64,000 bases of DNA from positions 111,897,727 through 111,961,726 of the forward strand of contig NC_092458.1 in NCBI RefSeq assembly GCF_047495875.1, written 5' to 3'. Shown here in pieces: positions 61,781 through 64,000 of the stretch. Made by a program: the position numbers and the translations under genes. Source of the stretch: Pithys albifrons albifrons (lineage: Eukaryota; Chordata; Aves; Passeriformes; Thamnophilidae). Under the pieces are notes generated by a model. It did no database searches. It worked only from the letters and a program-made list of their open reading frames with translations, and was not told where the DNA came from. Positions within the stretch are counted from its first letter, which is position 1; each line of letters opens with the position of its first letter.

Positions 61781-64000
61781 CCTGCCTGCAAGATTGTACT
61801 GGTATTTATGAGTACTTGGAGGGCCTGCAACATAACCCACAGGGGACTGTGTTCAACAGCTTCAATGGATCATAGAAGAGGCCCAAATTTATGTCTGGTT
61901 TAAATCTGTAAGAGTATTTGGTCCATTTTGAAAGAATGGTTGGGTTGGAAATGCAGTTCTTGTAACCTCAAGCTTCATTTTATGCTAAAGGTGTTTGCAA
62001 GTTTCTGACAATCAGCACAGCACCAAGCCACCTTTAGAAGCAAGAAAAAATAAAAACACCCTTACTACAATTAAACATCAGGAAAAAATATTTGGCTGCA
62101 ACTTTAGGTGAGAATTATACTTGCTTAAGCTAGAACAAAAGGACAAAAACATCAAAATCTAGTAATGTGGAAACAAGGGAGGTTTAGCTCTTTAAAAAGA
62201 AAGGAAAGATAGACACTTGAGGTAAAAAACAAAAAAACCAAAATGCACAAACACATCACGGACATCTAAAAATAGCATTTTATACATTTTTGCCAGTGCT
62301 TCTCTGAGAGCAAGTTCTTTAAACAGAACTTAACAATTTTACAATTTTTTTTAAAAAAATATGTCATCCTAAAATAGCCCATCAATCCTTACCCAAACTT
62401 TCTGTATTTCTACAAAAATAGATGCACAAAGAGCTACAAAATACTGTATTCCTGAAAGGAGGCGCACTGTAGTCAAGGGAGAGGTTTTTTCCTGACAATT
62501 GAGACTGTTCATAAAAATATCAAGCTGAACAAAACAAAACACTGTTAAAGGAGCAGAAAGGAGTTAGGTTGCCCAGCTGCAGCAGGCTCAGATGAGGAAA
62601 GAAAGAGAAGTTAGGTTTCTGGTTTTTTCCAACACTGTGGGACCCATAAATGGCCTTATAAACAAAAGGCTCAATAGCAAAACCAGAATAAGTTGGCTCT
62701 TCATCTTCATGTGTGTCCTTTGCTCCATGCTGAAGGAGTCATCAACTGTTGTATCACCCGCCCAGCTGTGCTGACTCTGGCTGGTCTTAATGTCTCTGCA
62801 CTTCAGAACCAAGCAGTTTCCTTACTCTTGTCCTGATGTTGTAGACCTGCAGGTCATAAAAGAAAGTAAAAATAATTAAAATGGGATATAGTTTTTTTTC
62901 TCCCCTTCCCCAAGCAACTAAGAATAAAGACGTTTTGATTAAAAAAAAAAAATAAAAGGAAAAAACCCGAACCACAATTTACCAGCTTAGGGAACTCGTT
63001 AGCAACATTGTTACGACTTCCAATTTTTAGAGCGGGGTAAGCTTAAATCACACTTGAGACTGGCTCGACATCTGATTTTATCAACACTGATAAAATCCTC
63101 TATGCGCTTCCTTGTTTTGACCTAATGTGAAGCATGACATGGTGTGAAAAAATCCACCAGCAAGATCTGCATCAATAATCCAGTATGCAACAGACTATTT
63201 CCTGATAGAGGCACTACCTCCTTCAGAAAAAGCCTGGGACACTTTAGGATCTCAGGTTTTGTGGCATTTCACCTTACAGAGGAGAGATGAAAAATGTTCC
63301 TGCAGCATGTAAAAAACCCACATAATTTCACCTACAGAGTGCCAAGTTTTCAGCCAAGAATGGCTAGTGCTTCCACATGGGAAAAATTAATGATTTTCAG
63401 CTTGCAATTGTTATGAGTTCCTCTAACATTTTCCTTTGTAAAAAAGTGAGGACTATCTAATAAACGCGGTGCTATGTCATGGCTTTAGCATTATAGACTT
63501 GGAACCTGTATTATAATCTTTGATTTCTCTGCTCCAGAAGAATTTAATCTTCTCTAGATTTACACCTAACAGGACGTAAACCTAAAATCCAGACAACAGA
63601 AAGGGAGATGCAGATTAAACTTCCTGAAGACGATACATTCTTGCTCATTTATAGGGAAAGTAAAAAGGAGAAAGGTGCAGGCACATATTTGAAGAGGTAG
63701 TAAGACCCTAAATGATATAAAACCTGTCTCTTAATATTTTGAGCCAAGTAAATCGCCTTTCATGAAATGAAGGTGCACTTCCCACTATAAATCATCATTC
63801 CTATACAGACAGTAAAGCTCCACTGTGCCACATTATATACTGTCCTGCTACAGTGCCCCAAGTCCAATGCATTAAATAAGAATTTAGCATCAATTTCACC
63901 ACTAATGTAAATAGGTTCAACTCCAGACTTCAGTGATGTTGTAACCATTGAAGCTCCATGTTTGATATTTAACCTGCCAAAGTTTACAGATCCATGGGCT
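61781..64000. other. AT-rich non-coding sequence
   Basis: I see no gene. A12 lies at 62941-62952. Small ORFs of up to 74 codons lie on the minus strand at 62588-62975; a possible terminal exon there is discussed in the findings. The rest is unique AT-rich sequence to the window edge. Confidence 0.5.
63074..63097. repeat. 10-bp perfect hairpin with 4-nt loop
   Basis: gattttatca (63074-63083) and tgataaaatc (63088-63097) are exact reverse complements around 'acac'. It is AT-rich and has no U-tract or flanking RNA-gene motif, so function is not supported. Confidence 0.75.

Noticed and set aside
61932..61980. 'agaatggttgggttggaaatgcag', similar to the reverse of a CR1 3' end
   Set aside because: Only about 20 bases agree and the expected neighbouring CR1 sequence is missing on both sides, so it is too short to call.
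1..64000. CRISPR arrays, tRNA or rRNA genes, telomere repeats, LTR pairs, DNA-transposon termini
   Set aside because: I looked for regularly spaced direct repeats, cloverleaf-type A/B boxes, TTAGGG runs, paired long terminal repeats and terminal inverted repeats with coding remnants, and saw none that would stand up.

Overview
The window reads as nuclear DNA of a bird, or possibly a close sauropsid relative. It is AT-rich and sparse, with no bacterial-style gene packing. The taxonomic call rests on two CR1 non-LTR retrotransposon fragments. The second ends in the CR1 3' tail ('aaaggttttatccaacctaaataattcttggg...'), a degenerate form of the ATTCTATG-type octamer repeat typical of avian CR1s. 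I did not identify the species, the chromosome, or any host protein-coding gene.

Layout. 1-4425: AT-rich unique sequence, purine-rich on the plus strand over roughly 150-1700. 4425-5640: CR1 copy 1, plus orientation, with an ORF1 esterase remnant, a G-rich tract and a decayed reverse-transcriptase remnant; its 3' end is missing. 5641-10980: unique sequence with a GC-richer pocket (6241-7120) and a stretch that resembles conserved non-coding DNA (7440-8520). 10985-11673: CR1 copy 2, plus orientation, 5'-truncated, keeping the C-terminal reverse-transcriptase part and the 3' tail. 11674-64000: unique, non-coding-looking sequence. It contains homopolymer tracts, a few short microsatellites, G-quadruplex-type motifs, several exact palindromes or hairpins, a cluster of TAATTA homeodomain-type cores (46323-46571), and GC-richer pockets (25770-26215, 55030-55450, 60880-61500) where chance ORFs gather.

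Coding content. The only protein-coding homology I can defend is the broken CR1 ORFs. The other longer ORFs (for example 168 codons at 42796-43302 and 157 codons at 61289-61762) are of a length expected by chance in about 128 kb of six-frame sequence, and none shows a family motif I recognise. A few short open segments flanked by good splice-site matches are listed as weak exon hypotheses in the findings. The window is best described as a gene desert or the inside of very large intron(s). I found no CRISPR array, tRNA, rRNA, prokaryotic operon, DNA transposon or intact retroelement, and no convincing evidence for a new multi-gene system. The most checkable oddities are the 23-bp inverted repeat with a 2-nt centre at 58721-58768, the two complementary CR1 truncations, and the TAATTA cluster.
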